The notes: generated from the letters alone by a model not told the origin. Counted from the first letter of the stretch, positions 45,252 through 58,136 are shown. The stretch: 64,000 bases of DNA from Noviherbaspirillum malthae (GCF_015352985.1 NZ_JACYXF010000001.1:372001-436000); one strand, 5' to 3'. A program made the numbers and translations.

Positions 45252-46457
45252 TCAGGTGTTTTTCGGCGCCGCTTCCGGCCGGCGATTGAAGCCGGCCACC
45301 ATGTCGAAGCGGAACAGCCGGCATTCCAGCGCGCCGTTGAAGAACGGTGTCTTGCGGGCTTCTTTCAGGCGCAGCAGTTTCGGCACGCTCAGGTCGGCCG
45401 TGAACAGGAACACCTTCCAGCCGGGGAAGCGCTGCTTGAGCGTGGTGCTGAACGCCTGGTAGAACGAGGTGGTGAGTTCGTCAGCCGGCTGGCTGCTGTC
45501 GCCGCGCACCCCGATGCGCTCGCCGTAAGGCGGATTGGTGAGCATGATGCCGGGAATGCCTGTAGGCGGCTTGACCTCCTGCGCCTCGATCTGCTTCAGC
45601 GGCACATCGAACTGGATGCCCGCATTGCGCAGGTTGTTGCGCGTCATGACCACCATGTCGCCGGAGATGTCGCTGCCGAACAGTGTCGGCGTGCGGGGTA
45701 AAGCGTTCGGCTTGACTTCGGCCTTGATGGCTTGCCACTCGGTGGGCTTGAAATCGAGGAATTTCTCGAAGCCGAAGCTGCGGTTGGCGCCGGGCGGAAT
45801 GCCGGCGAGGATCTGCGCGGCTTCGACCAGGATGGTGCCGGAGCCGCACATCGGATCGAACAGGATGGTGCCTGGCGTCCAGCCCGAAACCCGCAGCAGG
45901 CCGGCGGCGAGGTTTTCGCGCAGCGGCGCGTCGCCGGTTTCCTGGCGCCAGCCGCGCTTGAACAGCGCTTCGCCCGAAGTGTCGAGGTAGACGGTGTAGT
46001 TGTGCGCATCGAGAAAGCCGACGATGCGCATGTCCGGCGTGCGGGTGTTGACCGACGGCCGCTTCTGGTAAAGGTCGCGGAAGCGGTCGCAGACCGCATC
46101 CTTGATCTTCAGCGTCGTGAATTCCAGGCTCTTCAAAGGCGACTTGATCGCGGTGAGGTCGACCCGGATCGTATGGTCGACGCCGAACCATTCCTCCCAG
46201 GGCTGCTCCAGCGTCAGGTCGTAGATGTCGTTTTCGTTGGTGTAGCCGCGCTGCGCCATGCGCAAGAGAATGCGCGAGGCGATCCGCGAGTGCAGGTTGA
46301 GGCGGTAGCTGTCGGCCAGCGAGCCGGAGCAGTGGACGCCGCCGGGCACCTGGTTGTGGACCTTCAGAGTGCGGCTGCCCTGGGCGATTTCATTGATCTC
46401 TTCGGCCAGTGCCGCTTCCAGCCCGCGCGGGCAGGGGCAAAAATATGAATATGTCAT
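45252..46457 (-). CDS. THUMP-domain class I RNA methyltransferase (RlmL N-terminal type)
   Basis: A 401-residue protein. The N-terminal ferredoxin-like and THUMP regions (1-165: YFCPCPRGLEAALAEEI; RIASRILLRMAQRGY) are followed by a methyltransferase domain with DPMCGSGTILVEAA near 203-216 and the catalytic TNPPYGERIG near 307. This is the m2G2445 23S rRNA methyltransferase half of RlmL; the C-terminal RlmK half is absent, as usual outside gammaproteobacteria. Also annotated YcbY/YpsC-like. Confidence 0.88.
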   Translation of the reverse strand: MTYSYFCPCPRGLEAALAEEINEIAQGSRTLKVHNQVPGGVHCSGSLADSYRLNLHSRIASRILLRMAQRGYTNENDIYDLTLEQPWEEWFGVDHTIRVDLTAIKSPLKSLEFTTLKIKDAVCDRFRDLYQKRPSVNTRTPDMRIVGFLDAHNYTVYLDTSGEALFKRGWRQETGDAPLRENLAAGLLRVSGWTPGTILFDPMCGSGTILVEAAQILAGIPPGANRSFGFEKFLDFKPTEWQAIKAEVKPNALPRTPTLFGSDISGDMVVMTRNNLRNAGIQFDVPLKQIEAQEVKPPTGIPGIMLTNPPYGERIGVRGDSSQPADELTTSFYQAFSTTLKQRFPGWKVFLFTADLSVPKLLRLKEARKTPFFNGALECRLFRFDMVAGFNRRPEAAPKNT

Positions 46458-46554
46458 GGGGTACCTTTTTTCCGTTGTACTGCTGCTAGATGGTGCTTTG
46501 CTGCTTCACTACTGAACATCCTGCTGTCGAGGAAGGGCAGGAAAGAGATGCTGT

Positions 46555-47157
46555 CTATTTCTGGAAAGCCCGCTCGACGAAATCCAGCCTGTCCTGTCCC
46601 CAGTAGCCTTCGCCGTCGACGACATACCAGGGAGCGCCGAACACATTGGCCGCGACCGCTTCGTCGGTGTAGCGGTTGTACTCGTCCTGCACGCTGGAGG
46701 TTTCCGATGTCTTGATCAGCGCCTGGCCGTCGTGGCCGCATTCCTGAGCGACCGCGGCCAGGGTGGCCGTGTCGCCGATGTTGCGCTCCTCGGTCCAGAG
46801 CGCGCGCATGATGGCGCCTGTCACCTTGAGGGCCGCATCGGTGCCGTGCGCCAGACGCGTTGCGATGATCAGTTTGGCGGCCGGATCGCCGGCGACCGGG
46901 AAGAACGCCGGATTCAGGTTCAGCGGGATCTGCAGATGCTCGCTCCAGCGCTTGAGTTCGACGAGCCGGTAAGCCTGGCGCTGCGGCGCCCGCTTGGCCA
47001 GCGGCAGGCCGCCCGAGATGCTGAAGACCTTGCCGATGTCACAGGGCTTGATGTCCACTTGCACCTGGTATTTCGCGGCCAGCGCGACGAAGCGCTCATG
47101 GCCGAGATAAGCCCAGGGCGATTGGGGAGCAAAAAAATACTGGCAGACCTTTGTCAT
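46555..47157 (-). CDS. 2-hydroxychromene-2-carboxylate isomerase-like (DsbA-fold, GST kappa type)
   Basis: A 200-residue protein with YFFAPQSPWAYLGHERF at residues 7-23 (Ser in place of a CxxC), KPCDIGKVFSISGG, and FGAPWYVVDGEGYWGQDRLD near 173. It matches the NahD/HCCA isomerase family, glutathione-dependent enzymes of naphthalene and related pathways, though many homologues act outside aromatics degradation and no catabolic genes are nearby. Confidence 0.82.
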   Translation of the reverse strand: MTKVCQYFFAPQSPWAYLGHERFVALAAKYQVQVDIKPCDIGKVFSISGGLPLAKRAPQRQAYRLVELKRWSEHLQIPLNLNPAFFPVAGDPAAKLIIATRLAHGTDAALKVTGAIMRALWTEERNIGDTATLAAVAQECGHDGQALIKTSETSSVQDEYNRYTDEAVAANVFGAPWYVVDGEGYWGQDRLDFVERAFQK

Positions 47158-47217
47158 CAGGAATTCCTATCGATTGTGTGCGAACAATGTTGCAACGATG
47201 CGGTGCCGTTAGGGATG

Positions 47218-47640
47218 TCAGAACGGCTTGACCACGACCAGGATGGTGACGGCAAGCAAGCCGAGCACCGGCACTTCATTGAACCAGCGGTACCAGGCAT
47301 GGGAACGCGCATTGCGTCCGTTCTCGAACTTCTTCAGCAGCGAACCGCAGGCATGGTGGTAGCCGATCAGCAGCACGACGATGGTCAGCTTCGCATGCAG
47401 CCAGCCGTTGCCCGGCCCCTTGCCGATCCCGTAGCCTAGCCACAGCCAGAGGCCGAGCAGCAGCGCCGGAATTGCCAGCATGGTCATGAAGCGGTAGAGC
47501 TTGCGCGCCATCAGCAGCAGGCGGGTGGTCGCCGCGGCGTCGGTCTCCATCGCCAGGTTGACGAAGATGCGCGGCAGGTAGAACAGGCCGGCGAACCAGG
47601 ATGCGACGAAGACGATGTGCAGCGCCTTGACCCAAAGCAT
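47218..47640 (-). CDS. hemJ: Protoporphyrinogen IX oxidase HemJ
   Basis: A 140-residue protein with four membrane helices: LHIVFVASWFAGLFYLPRIF (conserved His near residue 8), IPALLLGLWLWLGYG, LHAKLTIVVLLIGYHH (conserved Lys), and VLGLLAVTILVVVKPF. This is the UPF0093/HemJ signature. It oxidises protoporphyrinogen in heme synthesis; hemH, the next enzyme, is at 62855 in this window. It lies 2 bp after proA. Confidence 0.9.
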   Translation of the reverse strand: MLWVKALHIVFVASWFAGLFYLPRIFVNLAMETDAAATTRLLLMARKLYRFMTMLAIPALLLGLWLWLGYGIGKGPGNGWLHAKLTIVVLLIGYHHACGSLLKKFENGRNARSHAWYRWFNEVPVLGLLAVTILVVVKPF

Positions 47641-47642
47641 GC

Positions 47643-48908
47643 CTACTCCCTCACTTCGCCGTGGCCGAACACCACGTACTTCAGCGAGGTCAATCCCTCC
47701 AGCCCGACCGGGCCGCGCGCATGCAGCTTGTCGTTGGAAATGCCGATCTCCGCGCCGAGGCCGTATTCGAAGCCGTCGGCAAAGCGGGTCGAGGCATTCA
47801 CCATCACCGAGGCGGAATCGACTTCGCGCAGGAAGCGCATCGCGCGGCTGTAGTCTTCGGTGACGATGGCGTCGGTATGCTGGGAAGAGTAGGTGTTGAT
47901 GTGCTCGATGGCTTCGCCGACATCGCCGACGATCTTCACCGCGAGAATCGCGGCCAGGTATTCGGTGCGCCAGTCTTCCTCGGTGGCCGCGGCCAGATGC
48001 GGATAGGAGGAGAGGATCTTGCCGGCTTCCTCGTCGGCGCGCAGTTCGACTTCCTTAGTGCCGTACAGCTCGGCGAGTTTAGGCAATACCTGCGGCGCGA
48101 TGGCGCGCGCCACCAGCAGGGTTTCCATGGTGTTGCAGGTGCCGTAGCGATGGCACTTGGCATTGAAGGAAATCTTCAGCGCCTTGTCGATGTCGGCCTT
48201 GTCGTCGATGTAGACGTGGCAGATGCCGTCGAGATGCTTGATCATCGGCACCTTGGATTCCTTCATCAGGCGCTCGATCAGGCCCTTGCCGCCGCGCGGC
48301 ACGATCACGTCCACGTATTGCGGCATGGTGATCAGCTCGCCCACCGCGGCGCGGTCGGTGGTTTCGACGATCTGCACCGCGTCTTCCGGCAGGCCCGCGC
48401 CGGCCAGGCCTTCCTTGACCAGCTTGGCGAGCGCCTGGTTGCAGTGGATCGCTTCCGAGCCGCCGCGCAGGACGGTGGCGTTGCCGCTCTTGATGCACAG
48501 GCCGGCGGCATCGACGGTCACGTTCGGGCGGGCTTCATAGATGATGCCGATCACGCCCAGCGGCACGCGCATCTGGCCGACCTGGATGCCGGTCGGGCGG
48601 TATTTCATGTTGGACATTTCGCCGATCGGATCGGGCAGGGACACGATCTGCTCCAGGCCCTCGGCCATGGTGGCGATCGCCTTGTCGGACAGGGTCAGGC
48701 GGTCGAGCATAGCCGGCGCCAGGCCGTTGGCGCGCGCCGCTTCCAGGTCTTTCTGGTTGGCTGCGCGCAGGGCCTCGGCGTCGCGCCGGATGGCGGCGGC
48801 GATCAGCGAAAGCGCCTTGTTCTTGGCGCCGGTATCGGCCTTGGCCATCGCGCGGGAAGCCTTGCGGGCACGCTGGCCGACGTCGTTCATGTAGTGCTTG
48901 ATGTCCAT
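47643..48908 (-). CDS. proA: Gamma-glutamyl phosphate reductase
   Basis: A 421-residue protein. It is an aldehyde-dehydrogenase-fold enzyme of proline synthesis, reducing gamma-glutamyl phosphate with NADPH. Signatures are [20 protein letters not shown] near 110, [17 protein letters not shown] near 137, [20 protein letters not shown] near 210, and the Cys region [16 protein letters not shown] near 255. Full length for the family. It follows holA across an 11-bp tandem repeat. Confidence 0.96.
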   Translation of the reverse strand: MDIKHYMNDVGQRARKASRAMAKADTGAKNKALSLIAAAIRRDAEALRAANQKDLEAARANGLAPAMLDRLTLSDKAIATMAEGLEQIVSLPDPIGEMSNMKYRPTGIQVGQMRVPLGVIGIIYEARPNVTVDAAGLCIKSGNATVLRGGSEAIHCNQALAKLVKEGLAGAGLPEDAVQIVETTDRAAVGELITMPQYVDVIVPRGGKGLIERLMKESKVPMIKHLDGICHVYIDDKADIDKALKISFNAKCHRYGTCNTMETLLVARAIAPQVLPKLAELYGTKEVELRADEEAGKILSSYPHLAAATEEDWRTEYLAAILAVKIVGDVGEAIEHINTYSSQHTDAIVTEDYSRAMRFLREVDSASVMVNASTRFADGFEYGLGAEIGISNDKLHARGPVGLEGLTSLKYVVFGHGEVRE

Positions 48909-48945
48909 GTTCCTGATCTTTTCAATGCGAATTCAATTCGGTGCA

Positions 48946-49011
48946 GCAGTACGACAGCAGTACGACAGCAGTACGACAGCAGTACGACAGCGGTGCAACA
49001 GCGGTAAGACA
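48946..49011. repeat. 11-bp tandem repeat, six units, upstream of proA
   Basis: Four exact copies of GCAGTACGACA (48946-48989) followed by two degenerate copies (GCGGTGCAACA, GCGGTAAGACA). The period is close to one helical turn. It lies in the 157-bp holA-proA gap, about 40 bp upstream of the proA start. It could vary in copy number and influence proA expression. Confidence 0.85.
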
Positions 49012-49065
49012 GGCCGCGCAAAATGAAGCGCGAAGGGCGAGGCATGAAACGCGATGCAGCGGCAC

Positions 49066-50082
49066 TCAGCCGCGCGCCACCTTCAGTCCTAGATGCAGCA
49101 GCGCATCCCAGGCATCGCCGGCAAATGCCCTGGCTCTCAAACCCTTGATCATCTTATCGATTTGCGCCGCTTCCTGCAGCGCCGTTTCCAGCGTCGACAG
49201 GCGCAGCCGCTTGACGGCCGGCTCCATCAGCCGCTCGCGCGGGCCCCAGATCCGGTATTCCTTGAGCAGCATGCCGAGCGGCTTTCCCTGCGCGGTGCCC
49301 GACTTTATCTTGAGCAAGGTACGGATTTCGTCAGCCATCGCCCATAGCACCAGCGGCAGCGCCTCGCCTTCGCCTTTCAGTCCTTCGATCATGCGCACCA
49401 GCCGCGCGGTATCGCCGGAGAGCATGGCTTCGTTAAGCTTGAAGACGTCGTAGCGGGCGACATTGAGCACCGCATCCTGCACCTGATCGAAGCTCAGCTT
49501 GCCTTCGGGATGCAGCAGGGCCAGCTTTTGCAGTTCCTGGTGCGCCGCGAGCAGATTGCCTTCCACCCGATCGGCGATGAAGTCGATGCTTTGCCGGTCT
49601 GCGCTCTGCTTCTGCGCGGCAAGCCGGGCGCCGATCCAGCCCGGCAGCTGCGCCCGCTCCACCAGGGGAATGTCGATGTACACGCCGGCCTGCTGCAGCG
49701 CCGCCACCCAGGCCGACTTCTGCGTCTGCCAGTCGAGCTTGGGCAGGGTGATCAGCGTGACATTGTCAGGGTTGAGTCCGCCGACGTATTCCTGCAGCGC
49801 CTGGCCGCCGTCCTTGCCCGGCTTGCCGGTCGGGATGCGCAGTTCGATCAGCTTGCGGTCGCCGAACAAGGACTGCGACTGGTTGGCGGCAAGCAGCGTG
49901 CCCCACTTGAAGCTGCGTTCGACCACCAGCACTTCGCGCTCGGAATACCCTTTGGCGCGGGCAGCCCTGCGTATCCTGTCGGCCGCTTCCAGCGCCAGAA
50001 GGTGCTCGTCGCTGGTGATCACGTACAGCGGCGCCAGCGACTTCGCCAGGTGGGTTTCGAGTGCGTCGGCGCGCAGTTGCAT
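49066..50082 (-). CDS. holA: DNA polymerase III delta subunit
   Basis: A 338-residue clamp-loader subunit: MQLRADALETHLAKSLAPLY, VITSDEHLLALEAADRIRRA near 23, and the C-terminal collar domain (WGPRERLMEPAVKRLRLSTL). It opens the beta clamp through its N-terminal domain. It is placed after lptE with a 22-bp gap, a conserved leuS-lptE-holA order. Confidence 0.93.
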   Translation of the reverse strand: MQLRADALETHLAKSLAPLYVITSDEHLLALEAADRIRRAARAKGYSEREVLVVERSFKWGTLLAANQSQSLFGDRKLIELRIPTGKPGKDGGQALQEYVGGLNPDNVTLITLPKLDWQTQKSAWVAALQQAGVYIDIPLVERAQLPGWIGARLAAQKQSADRQSIDFIADRVEGNLLAAHQELQKLALLHPEGKLSFDQVQDAVLNVARYDVFKLNEAMLSGDTARLVRMIEGLKGEGEALPLVLWAMADEIRTLLKIKSGTAQGKPLGMLLKEYRIWGPRERLMEPAVKRLRLSTLETALQEAAQIDKMIKGLRARAFAGDAWDALLHLGLKVARG

Positions 50083-50104
50083 CGGTGTTTCCGTTCGGAC
50101 GGGG

Positions 50105-50614
50105 TTACGCGGGCTGAGCCGGCTTGAGCGCCGTCATGCGGCGCAGGATCTGCTGAACCGCATCGGACTGCATGTCGCGGTAGAGCATCTCTTCTTCCTT
50201 TTCCTTCGCGATCACCTGCGACTCGTTGAAGCTGATGTCGCGCTTGAGAACGAGTTCGGTCGGCGCCAGCAGCAGGGCGCCGGCCTTGTCCTTTACCTGG
50301 AAGCGCAGCCGGTAATACAGCGAGTATTCGCGGATGCGTCCCTGGGTGTTGAGCGACAGCGTCGCCCGGTCCCGCGTCTCGCCGAGAATGTCGATGCTTG
50401 CCTCGGCCAGCTTGGGGTCGGTCACGAGGGTGGTGTCGTCGCTCGCGCGGATGTAACGCTTGAGCTCGACGCCCACCGGCGAGGTTTCAGGCACGCCGAT
50501 GTAAACGGTCCTGAACGGCAGGCTCGATTTGCCGTCAGACCCGCGCAGGCGGAAGCCGCATGCCGACAGCAGGGCGGCACCGGACAATGCGAGGACAAGG
50601 CTGCGTCGTTGCAT
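50105..50614 (-). CDS. lptE: LPS-assembly lipoprotein LptE
   Basis: Length is 169 residues from the ATG at 50614. It has a signal ending in lipobox LLSAC (Cys 19), followed by GFRLRGSDGKSSLPFRTVYI, SLNTQGRIREYSLYYRLRF, and the C-terminal helix KEEEMLYRDMQSDAVQQIL, all LptE hallmarks. It plugs the LptD barrel in the outer membrane. It lies 11 bp after leuS. Confidence 0.93.
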   Translation of the reverse strand: MQRRSLVLALSGAALLSACGFRLRGSDGKSSLPFRTVYIGVPETSPVGVELKRYIRASDDTTLVTDPKLAEASIDILGETRDRATLSLNTQGRIREYSLYYRLRFQVKDKAGALLLAPTELVLKRDISFNESQVIAKEKEEEMLYRDMQSDAVQQILRRMTALKPAQPA

Positions 50615-50625
50615 GGAGGCTCCTG

Positions 50626-53376
<2,751 letters not shown>

Positions 53377-53397
53377 TCAGCTTGTGTCAGCGCAGCT

Positions 53398-53724
53398 TCA
53401 ACGCAGCACCAGGCCGAGCGCCGGCTTTTCCCCGCTTTCCGAACAGAGCAGGTTCACTTCGGCGGTGCATTCCTCCAGCGCCGACAGGATCTCGGGCGCG
53501 TCGCGCCGCAGGACATCGGAATTCAGGATCTGTATCTGCAGCTGCTCATCCTCGCCGAGCACGTAGGCCGACATGCCGTCATCGTCCCGCAGGCCGCTCA
53601 GGCAGTCGATCCAGGCGTCCATGTTGCGCCCGTAGAAATCTGGGAAACCGAAGGCGGTCTTGCAGGCGTCGTGGAACTTGTTCCAGTCGGTGAGTTGCTG
53701 GCCATCGAGCTGTATGGAAGGCAT
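53398..53724 (-). CDS. Barstar-family protein without a visible barnase
   Basis: A 108-residue protein: IQLDGQQLTDWNKFHDACKT, FGFPDFYGRNMDAWIDCLSG, and C-terminal strands. FPDFYGRNxDAW is the barstar signature (Tyr-Gly-x-Asn-x-Asp). Barstars inhibit secreted ribonucleases; stand-alone copies are common and may act as immunity genes. No RNase gene is adjacent. Confidence 0.85.
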   Translation of the reverse strand: MPSIQLDGQQLTDWNKFHDACKTAFGFPDFYGRNMDAWIDCLSGLRDDDGMSAYVLGEDEQLQIQILNSDVLRRDAPEILSALEECTAEVNLLCSESGEKPALGLVLR

Positions 53725-53767
53725 GGAATCCTGTTGTCAAATTGGCAGGCGCGGTCACGGGCCGGTT

Positions 53768-54190
<423 letters not shown>

Positions 54191-54201
54191 CGCAGGCTCC
54201 T

Positions 54202-54879
54202 TTATTTTCCGACGCGCGCGCCGGTGGTGAGATAGGCGTGCAGATCATGGGCGAAGGCATCGAGTTCCGCCAGGGTCACGCGGTTGACGCGGGTGAAGGC
54301 ATTGTAGGCCAGCACGGCGGGGATGGCGACCACCAGTCCGAGCGCGGTCATGATCAGCGCTTCGCCGACCGGTCCGGCCACCTTGTCGATCTGCACCGTG
54401 CCGCTGCTCGAGACCGCGGCCAGTGCATGGTAGATGCCCCATACCGTGCCGAACAGCCCGACGAAGGGCGCGGTCGACCCCACCGAGGCGAGCAGCGTCA
54501 GGCCGCTTTCCAGGCGCGCCGACACGCGGTTGATTTCCTGGCGCAGGGTGCGGGTGATAAGTTCGCTCGGATCGACATTGGCATTGAGCGAACCCGTCTG
54601 GGCCTTCAGATTGGCGGCCTGGGCGCTCTGGATCGCCAGCGGCGCATAGACATCCTCGCTGTCGGCGTTCCTGACGACATCAATGGCATCGTTGAGGGTC
54701 GGGGCTTTCCAGAAGCCATCCAGCGCACTCGCGCTCCTGCGGATCCTCCATGAGCTCCAGGCCTTGGAAAAAATGTAATACCAGCTGACGACCGACATCA
54801 GCAGCAGCAGGTAAGCCACCGAATGGGTGACCGCATCGCCCTGGGCCCAGTAATGCGCGAATCCGAGAGTGTCGTTCAT
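54202..54879 (-). CDS. exbB: Biopolymer transport protein ExbB/TolQ family
   Basis: A 225-residue protein with three membrane helices: VAYLLLLMSVVSWYYIF near 20-36, LLASVGSTAPFVGLFGTVWG near 128, and GEALIMTALGLVVAIPAVLA near 172. The last two are the MotA/TolQ/ExbB channel helices. It forms the pentameric motor with ExbD. It lies 20 bp downstream of tonB. Confidence 0.94.
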   Translation of the reverse strand: MNDTLGFAHYWAQGDAVTHSVAYLLLLMSVVSWYYIFSKAWSSWRIRRSASALDGFWKAPTLNDAIDVVRNADSEDVYAPLAIQSAQAANLKAQTGSLNANVDPSELITRTLRQEINRVSARLESGLTLLASVGSTAPFVGLFGTVWGIYHALAAVSSSGTVQIDKVAGPVGEALIMTALGLVVAIPAVLAYNAFTRVNRVTLAELDAFAHDLHAYLTTGARVGK

Positions 54880-54899
54880 GGAGGCTTGTCAGAATGAAA

Positions 54900-55652
54900 T
54901 TAGTTTTGCAGTTTAAACGGAATAGGGATCAGAAACCACTCATCCACCGGCTTGCCGTCCTGCGTCGCCGGATGAAAGCGCCATGTCTGCACCGCATTCT
55001 TCGCCGACTGGTCGAGCAGCGGAGATCCGCTCGAAGTCCTGATCTCCACGGCGCCCGCGGTGCCGTCGGCCCTGACCAGCACGCGCAGCACCACGGTGCC
55101 TTGCTCTTCCAGTTGACGCGACATGCGCGGATATTCCGGCTTGCGGTTGGTGGCGGCATAACTGGCGGGAATCGATACCGGGGTGCGTGTCGATGGTGGC
55201 GGGGCCGCGGAGGCCGGCGGTTCGGGGGCAGGCTCTGCCGGGGCCGCAATGGCGCTGGTGTTGGAGGGCGCGGAGCGCTCCTCGAACCTGACAGCTGGCG
55301 TTTCGGTCTGCGGCTGGGTGGGGGCTGGTTTCGGCGGCGGTTTGCGTTCGCTGCGCGTTTTCGGGGGAGGCCGTTTTTTTTCAACCGGCGGAGAAGCCTC
55401 CGGCGGTTTGGCTTGCGGCGCCACGGGTAAAGGCGCGGGCAGGGTGGGCGGTGGAGATGAAACTGGCGGAACGGGCAGGGCCGGCGGAGAAGGCGGGGCA
55501 GGCGGCGCTTCCGGAATCAGCGCCACCTCGATCGGCTTGGGCGGTTCCTTCGCCTTTTCGCTGGAGGACAGCATGCTCACGGCGATCAGCACGAGGCCTG
55601 CATGCAGCAGCAGGGCCGCAACGGCGGGGATGATCGCCGTTGCGGGTCTCAT
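54900..55652 (-). CDS. tonB: TonB energy transducer
   Basis: Length is 250 residues from the ATG at 55652. It has an N-terminal membrane anchor (IIPAVAALLLHAGLVLIAVS), then a long Pro/Lys/Glu-rich periplasm-spanning region (about 35-150), and a C-terminal TonB domain with PEYPRMSRQLEEQGTVVLRV, GSPLLDQSAKNAVQTWRFHP. It transmits the proton motive force to outer-membrane receptors. It lies 37 bp after dapB. No Fur box was seen in that gap. Confidence 0.93.
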   Translation of the reverse strand: MRPATAIIPAVAALLLHAGLVLIAVSMLSSSEKAKEPPKPIEVALIPEAPPAPPSPPALPVPPVSSPPPTLPAPLPVAPQAKPPEASPPVEKKRPPPKTRSERKPPPKPAPTQPQTETPAVRFEERSAPSNTSAIAAPAEPAPEPPASAAPPPSTRTPVSIPASYAATNRKPEYPRMSRQLEEQGTVVLRVLVRADGTAGAVEIRTSSGSPLLDQSAKNAVQTWRFHPATQDGKPVDEWFLIPIPFKLQN

Positions 55653-55689
55653 GCGAATGCCGGCCTGCGTTCGCACCGCGGATGCATGG

Positions 55690-56496
55690 CTATGCGAGCC
55701 CGAGTACCGCCTGCATGTCGAACAGGCCGGTCGTCTTGTCGGCCAGGAAACGCGCCGCGCGCAAGCTGCCATGCGCATAGCTGAGCCGGCTGGACGACTT
55801 GTGCGTGATTTCGATCCGTTCGCCGATGCCTGCAAACAGCACGGTATGGTCGCCGACGATATCGCCGCCGCGGATGGTGGCAAAACCGATCGATGACGGA
55901 TCGCGCTCGCCGGTCACGCCTTCGCGCGCATACACGGCCACATCCTTGAGGTCGCGGCCGAGGGATTCGGCAATGACCTCGCCCATCTTGATCGCAGTGC
56001 CGGAGGGCGCATCGACCTTGTGGCGGTGGTGCGCTTCGATGATCTCGATGTCATAGCCGTGCGAAAAGCTCTTCGCCGCCATTTGCAGCAGCTTGAGCGT
56101 GACATTGACGCCGACGCTCATGTTGGGCGCAAATACCACTGCGGTCTTTTGCGCGGCGGCGGCGATGGCGGCCTTGCCGGCCTCGTCGAAGCCGGTGGTG
56201 CCGATGATCATCTTGATGCCGTGCGCGGCACAGTATTCGAGATGTTTGAGCGTGCCTTCGGGGCGGGTGAAGTCGATCAGGAATTCGGCATTCGCGAGAC
56301 CCTTGGCGAAGTCGGATTCGATCGGCACGTCGGCCGGCTTGCCGAGGAATGCGGCAGCGTCGGTGCCGAGGCCCGCCGCGCCCGGGATGTCGAGCGCGCC
56401 GGCGAGCACGGCATCATCGGCGTTCTGGATGGTTTCGATCAGCATGCGGCCCATGCGGCCGGAAGCGCCCGCGACGGCGATTTTCATTGGATTCAT
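55690..56496 (-). CDS. dapB: 4-hydroxy-tetrahydrodipicolinate reductase
   Basis: A 268-residue enzyme of lysine/diaminopimelate synthesis. N-terminal nucleotide-binding motif [40 protein letters not shown], and the substrate motif [15 protein letters not shown] near 158-172 (catalytic His, Lys). The start may be the ATG at 56496 or 56487; the second fits the family start [10 protein letters not shown]. Confidence 0.96.
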   Translation of the reverse strand: MNPMKIAVAGASGRMGRMLIETIQNADDAVLAGALDIPGAAGLGTDAAAFLGKPADVPIESDFAKGLANAEFLIDFTRPEGTLKHLEYCAAHGIKMIIGTTGFDEAGKAAIAAAAQKTAVVFAPNMSVGVNVTLKLLQMAAKSFSHGYDIEIIEAHHRHKVDAPSGTAIKMGEVIAESLGRDLKDVAVYAREGVTGERDPSSIGFATIRGGDIVGDHTVLFAGIGERIEITHKSSSRLSYAHGSLRAARFLADKTTGLFDMQAVLGLA

Positions 56497-56508
56497 GGCG
56501 ATGCCTGC

Positions 56509-57096
56509 TTATTTGTTGCCCGGCGCGGAGCCGGCGATGAATGCAAGGTATTCCTGTTCTGTCGGCAGCGTGCCGCCGTCGATGTCGGCGAGGCGGTTGT
56601 CCTTGAAGAATACCGTCACATGGCTGGAAATGACTTCGCCGTTGCGTTTCTTGAGGCGGAAGGGGTAATCCCAGCGGTCGGCATGGAACATGTCGGTCAG
56701 CAGCGGCGTGCCGAGAACGAAGCGCACCTGTTCACGCGTGACGCCTTCGGGACGCTGCATGCCTTCCTTGAGCTGGGCAACCATTTCGCGGGAAACGAAA
56801 TTGCCTTGCTGAATGTCGATCTTGTAGGGCGAGAAAACGCCGAGAAAACGCTGGACGCCGGTCGGGCCGGTAGCGGTGACGCCGCTGGCAGGGCCTGCGG
56901 ACGATCCATCGGTTTTAGCTTGGGCGGGTGCGGCTTCAGCCTGCTGCGACGGTTTGGCCGCCGGCGCGGAAACGCTCGCGGGCTCTTCCATCAGCGGGTT
57001 TTTCGATGCGCATCCAGCAAGGCAGGCCGCGAGGGCCAGCCATACCATACGGGCGGTAACTGGTGTACGATCAAAGGACGACAACGACATTCGCAT
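56509..57096 (-). CDS. bamE: Outer-membrane assembly lipoprotein BamE
   Basis: Length is 195 residues from the ATG at 57096. Lipobox LAGC after a hydrophobic signal ([13 protein letters not shown]). Following an Ala/Pro linker is the SmpA/OmlA domain: [55 protein letters not shown]. It supports the BAM complex. The linker of about 60 residues is longer than in E. coli. Divergent from fur, a conserved arrangement in betaproteobacteria. Confidence 0.93.
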   Translation of the reverse strand: MRMSLSSFDRTPVTARMVWLALAACLAGCASKNPLMEEPASVSAPAAKPSQQAEAAPAQAKTDGSSAGPASGVTATGPTGVQRFLGVFSPYKIDIQQGNFVSREMVAQLKEGMQRPEGVTREQVRFVLGTPLLTDMFHADRWDYPFRLKKRNGEVISSHVTVFFKDNRLADIDGGTLPTEQEYLAFIAGSAPGNK

Positions 57097-57189
57097 AGTG
57101 GGTCTCAATTCTTCGAGCAGTCAGGTAATTTGGGCAATTGGGCCAAAACGCTATATGATAAAGCAGATAATCCGATTCCGATCAACAAC

Positions 57190-57621
57190 ATGCCAAGCAA
57201 TCCCTCCGAGTTAAAGGCAAGCGGTCTGAAAGCGACGCTGCCCCGCCTGAAGATCCTCGATATTTTCCAGAATAGCGCGGTACGCCATCTGAGCGCCGAA
57301 GATGTCTACAAAATTCTTCTCAGCGAGAATATGGATGTCGGTCTTGCAACGGTTTATCGCGTGCTGACGCAATTCGAACAGGCAGGCCTGCTGCATCGCA
57401 ATCATTTCGAAACCGGCAAGGCGGTCTTCGAACTCAACGCAGGTTCGCACCATGACCATCTGGTTTGTCTGGATTGCGGCCGCGTGGAAGAGTTCTACGA
57501 CGAAGAAATCGAGAAGCGCCAGCAGAGCATCGCCAAGGACCGCGGCTTCGCGATTTCCGAACATGCGCTTGCCCTGTACGGCCACTGCACCAAGACCGAC
57601 TGTCCGCACCGCACGCGGTGA
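57190..57621 (+). CDS. fur: Ferric uptake regulator
   Basis: Length is 143 residues from the ATG at 57190. N-terminal winged helix ([53 protein letters not shown]), metal motif [16 protein letters not shown] with C93/C96, and a second pair C133/C138. It represses iron uptake genes when loaded with Fe2+. The tonB-exbB-exbD genes are nearby on the other strand. Confidence 0.97.
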   Translation: MPSNPSELKASGLKATLPRLKILDIFQNSAVRHLSAEDVYKILLSENMDVGLATVYRVLTQFEQAGLLHRNHFETGKAVFELNAGSHHDHLVCLDCGRVEEFYDEEIEKRQQSIAKDRGFAISEHALALYGHCTKTDCPHRTR

Positions 57622-57740
57622 GCCTACGCCTCCCGTTCCGCTTTTCCCCGCTCAAGAATTATTCAGCAGCCACACCGTATGGAACGGTACGGCTGCACTG
57701 AATGCACCTACTCACCTCATGGCAGAAAGGCTAGCCCGGC

Positions 57741-58067
57741 ATGAAGCCTGAACCGAGAAGTTTTCCCCGCAAGGTCATGCGCTGCCAGGCAATCGTGGCG
57801 GTGCCGGGCGGCAATCCAATCCGTTGCCGTACGCTCGATATTTCCCTCGGCGGGCTAAGCCTGCTGGTCGGCGAGCAATTACGCATGGGGCAGGAATGTA
57901 CCGTCGGTTTCGAGGCGCCGCTCAACGGGAAGATGGTCAGGGTGATGGGGCAGGGCAAGGTGGTCTACAGCATTCTTGCCGGCGCCGACGGTTTCCGCAT
58001 CGGCATTCAGTTCATCAGCATCGACGCGGCCAACAGCAAGACCGTTGCCCAGCTGATGATGGGGTAG
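57741..58067 (+). CDS. PilZ-domain c-di-GMP receptor
   Basis: A 108-residue single-domain protein with RKVMR (RxxxR) near residue 10 and DISLGGLSLLV (D/NxSxxG) near 33: both c-di-GMP-binding motifs are present. It could transmit signals from the diguanylate cyclase at 43927 to motility or adhesion, but no target is evident. Confidence 0.85.
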   Translation: MKPEPRSFPRKVMRCQAIVAVPGGNPIRCRTLDISLGGLSLLVGEQLRMGQECTVGFEAPLNGKMVRVMGQGKVVYSILAGADGFRIGIQFISIDAANSKTVAQLMMG

Positions 58068-58136
58068 CAGGCATGGCAGGCGGCACGCGCCGCCCCATGC
58101 GGACGTGTGCACAGGGTTCAGCTCGGGAGGCTCGGC

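Noticed and set aside
48946-49011. CRISPR array
   Set aside because: The units are contiguous 11-bp repeats without spacers, and no cas genes are present.
55653-55689. Fur box before tonB
   Set aside because: The 37-bp gap is GC-rich with no recognisable 19-bp Fur palindrome; tonB may be transcribed from further upstream.
57664-57700. Terminator after fur
   Set aside because: A GCAGCC/GGCTGC hairpin is present but there is no T run; function unclear, so it is not listed.
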